Shown here: in pieces, positions 63,652 to 64,000 of the stretch
Layout of the letters: every line of letters starts with the position of its first letter
Position numbering within the stretch: the first letter of the stretch is position 1
DNA from: Chitinophagaceae bacterium
Lineage (GTDB): Bacteria; Bacteroidota; Bacteroidia; Chitinophagales; Chitinophagaceae
Assembly: GCA_020847395.1 (NCBI GenBank)
Contig: JADLCD010000032.1
Span: 1-64,000, forward strand
DNA length: 64,000 nt
Reading direction: 5' to 3'
Translations under genes and position numbers: made by a program
Notes under the pieces: model-generated
Told to the model about the DNA's origin: nothing
Seen by the model: only the letters and a program-made list of their open reading frames with translations
Database searches by the model: none

Positions 63652-64000
63652 ATGAAAGACAATTTTTTAGAAAATGAATCCGGCATACAGGGGCAATACA
63701 AAACATGGTTTTTGGATTATGCTTCTTATGTAATCCTTGAGCGTGCTGTACCTGCGATTGAAGATGGGTTAAAACCCGTTCAGCGCCGTATTCTTCATGC
63801 CATGAAGGAAATGGATGACGGGCGTTTTAATAAGGTGGCGAATATCATTGGGCAATCCATGCAATATCATCCGCATGGCGATGCGTCTATTGGTGATGCC
63901 CTGGTAAACATGGGGCAAAAGGATTTGTTGATTGAAACGCAGGGAAACTGGGGTGATGTAAGAACTGGCGATGACGCTGCTGCCGCCCGTTATATAGAAG
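63652..64000 (+). CDS. parC: DNA topoisomerase IV, subunit A (start only, runs off the right edge)
   Basis: The frame opens at ATG 63652 and is intact to the window end, covering the first 116 residues. It reads the type IIA subunit A N terminus: YKTWFLDYASYVILERAVPA, EDGLKPVQRRILHAM, and in the quinolone-resistance region IGQSMQYHPHGDASIGDALV then NMGQKDLLIETQGNWGD. The catalytic tyrosine lies just beyond, outside the window. With parE upstream it would form topoisomerase IV. It starts 4 bases after the DUF1835 stop. Confidence 0.9.
   Translation, partial: MKDNFLENESGIQGQYKTWFLDYASYVILERAVPAIEDGLKPVQRRILHAMKEMDDGRFNKVANIIGQSMQYHPHGDASIGDALVNMGQKDLLIETQGNWGDVRTGDDAAAARYIE

Overview
The window comes from a member of the Bacteroidota, most likely in or near the Chitinophagaceae. 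Pointers are a SusC/SusD pair with an ECF sigma factor and FecR anti-sigma factor, two proteins with Por/type IX secretion C-terminal sorting domains, an AtpD-AtpC pair without the other ATP synthase genes, and promoter-like TAnnTTTG elements. DNA is moderately AT-rich. No rRNA, tRNA or CRISPR array was seen.

Layout. 1-8.9 kb: end of a glycosyltransferase, rlmH, a rhomboid protease, tilS, a TPR protein, a secreted leucine-rich-repeat protein, etfB-etfA, a bifunctional nuclease and ispE. 9-12.7 kb: ornithine aminotransferase and a secreted M43 metalloprotease split by an in-frame TAG. 12.8-19.3 kb: a complete L-arabinose locus (NrtR/AraR-like Nudix regulator, araB, araD, araA, sodium symporter) with a candidate operator before araB. 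19.5-26.5 kb: TrmH-type methyltransferase, mutS, a small outer-membrane protein and a TonB-dependent receptor. 26.5-30.1 kb: a decayed serine acetyltransferase gene, a 110-bp MITE with a clean 8-bp target duplication, then a family 2A encapsulin shell gene overlapping a cysteine desulfurase gene whose long disordered N-terminal region carries three evenly spaced motifs. 30.3-44 kb: lipoprotein, nucleoside transporter, glycerol-type aquaporin, acyltransferase, a possible small RNA, atpDC, OsmC protein, a GH32-like protein head-to-head with a sucrose-phosphate synthase/phosphatase fusion, an SGNH hydrolase and a frameshifted DUF1080 gene. 44.3-52.7 kb: ECF sigma, FecR, SusC, SusD and an M20 amidohydrolase. 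52.8-64 kb: manA, rnhA, PhzF-like, ankyrin protein, acyl-CoA carboxyltransferase, a NagB-like deaminase, parE, a DUF1835 protein and the start of parC.

The most interesting system is the encapsulin-desulfurase nanocompartment. Its usual neighbour, serine acetyltransferase, survives here only as a frameshifted fragment beside a mobile-element insertion. A second theme is the intergenic DNA. Many gaps hold arrays whose sequence differs from site to site but which keep an exact 7-nt period, next to several families of long palindromes. Some of these arrays touch coding ends or lie within operons.
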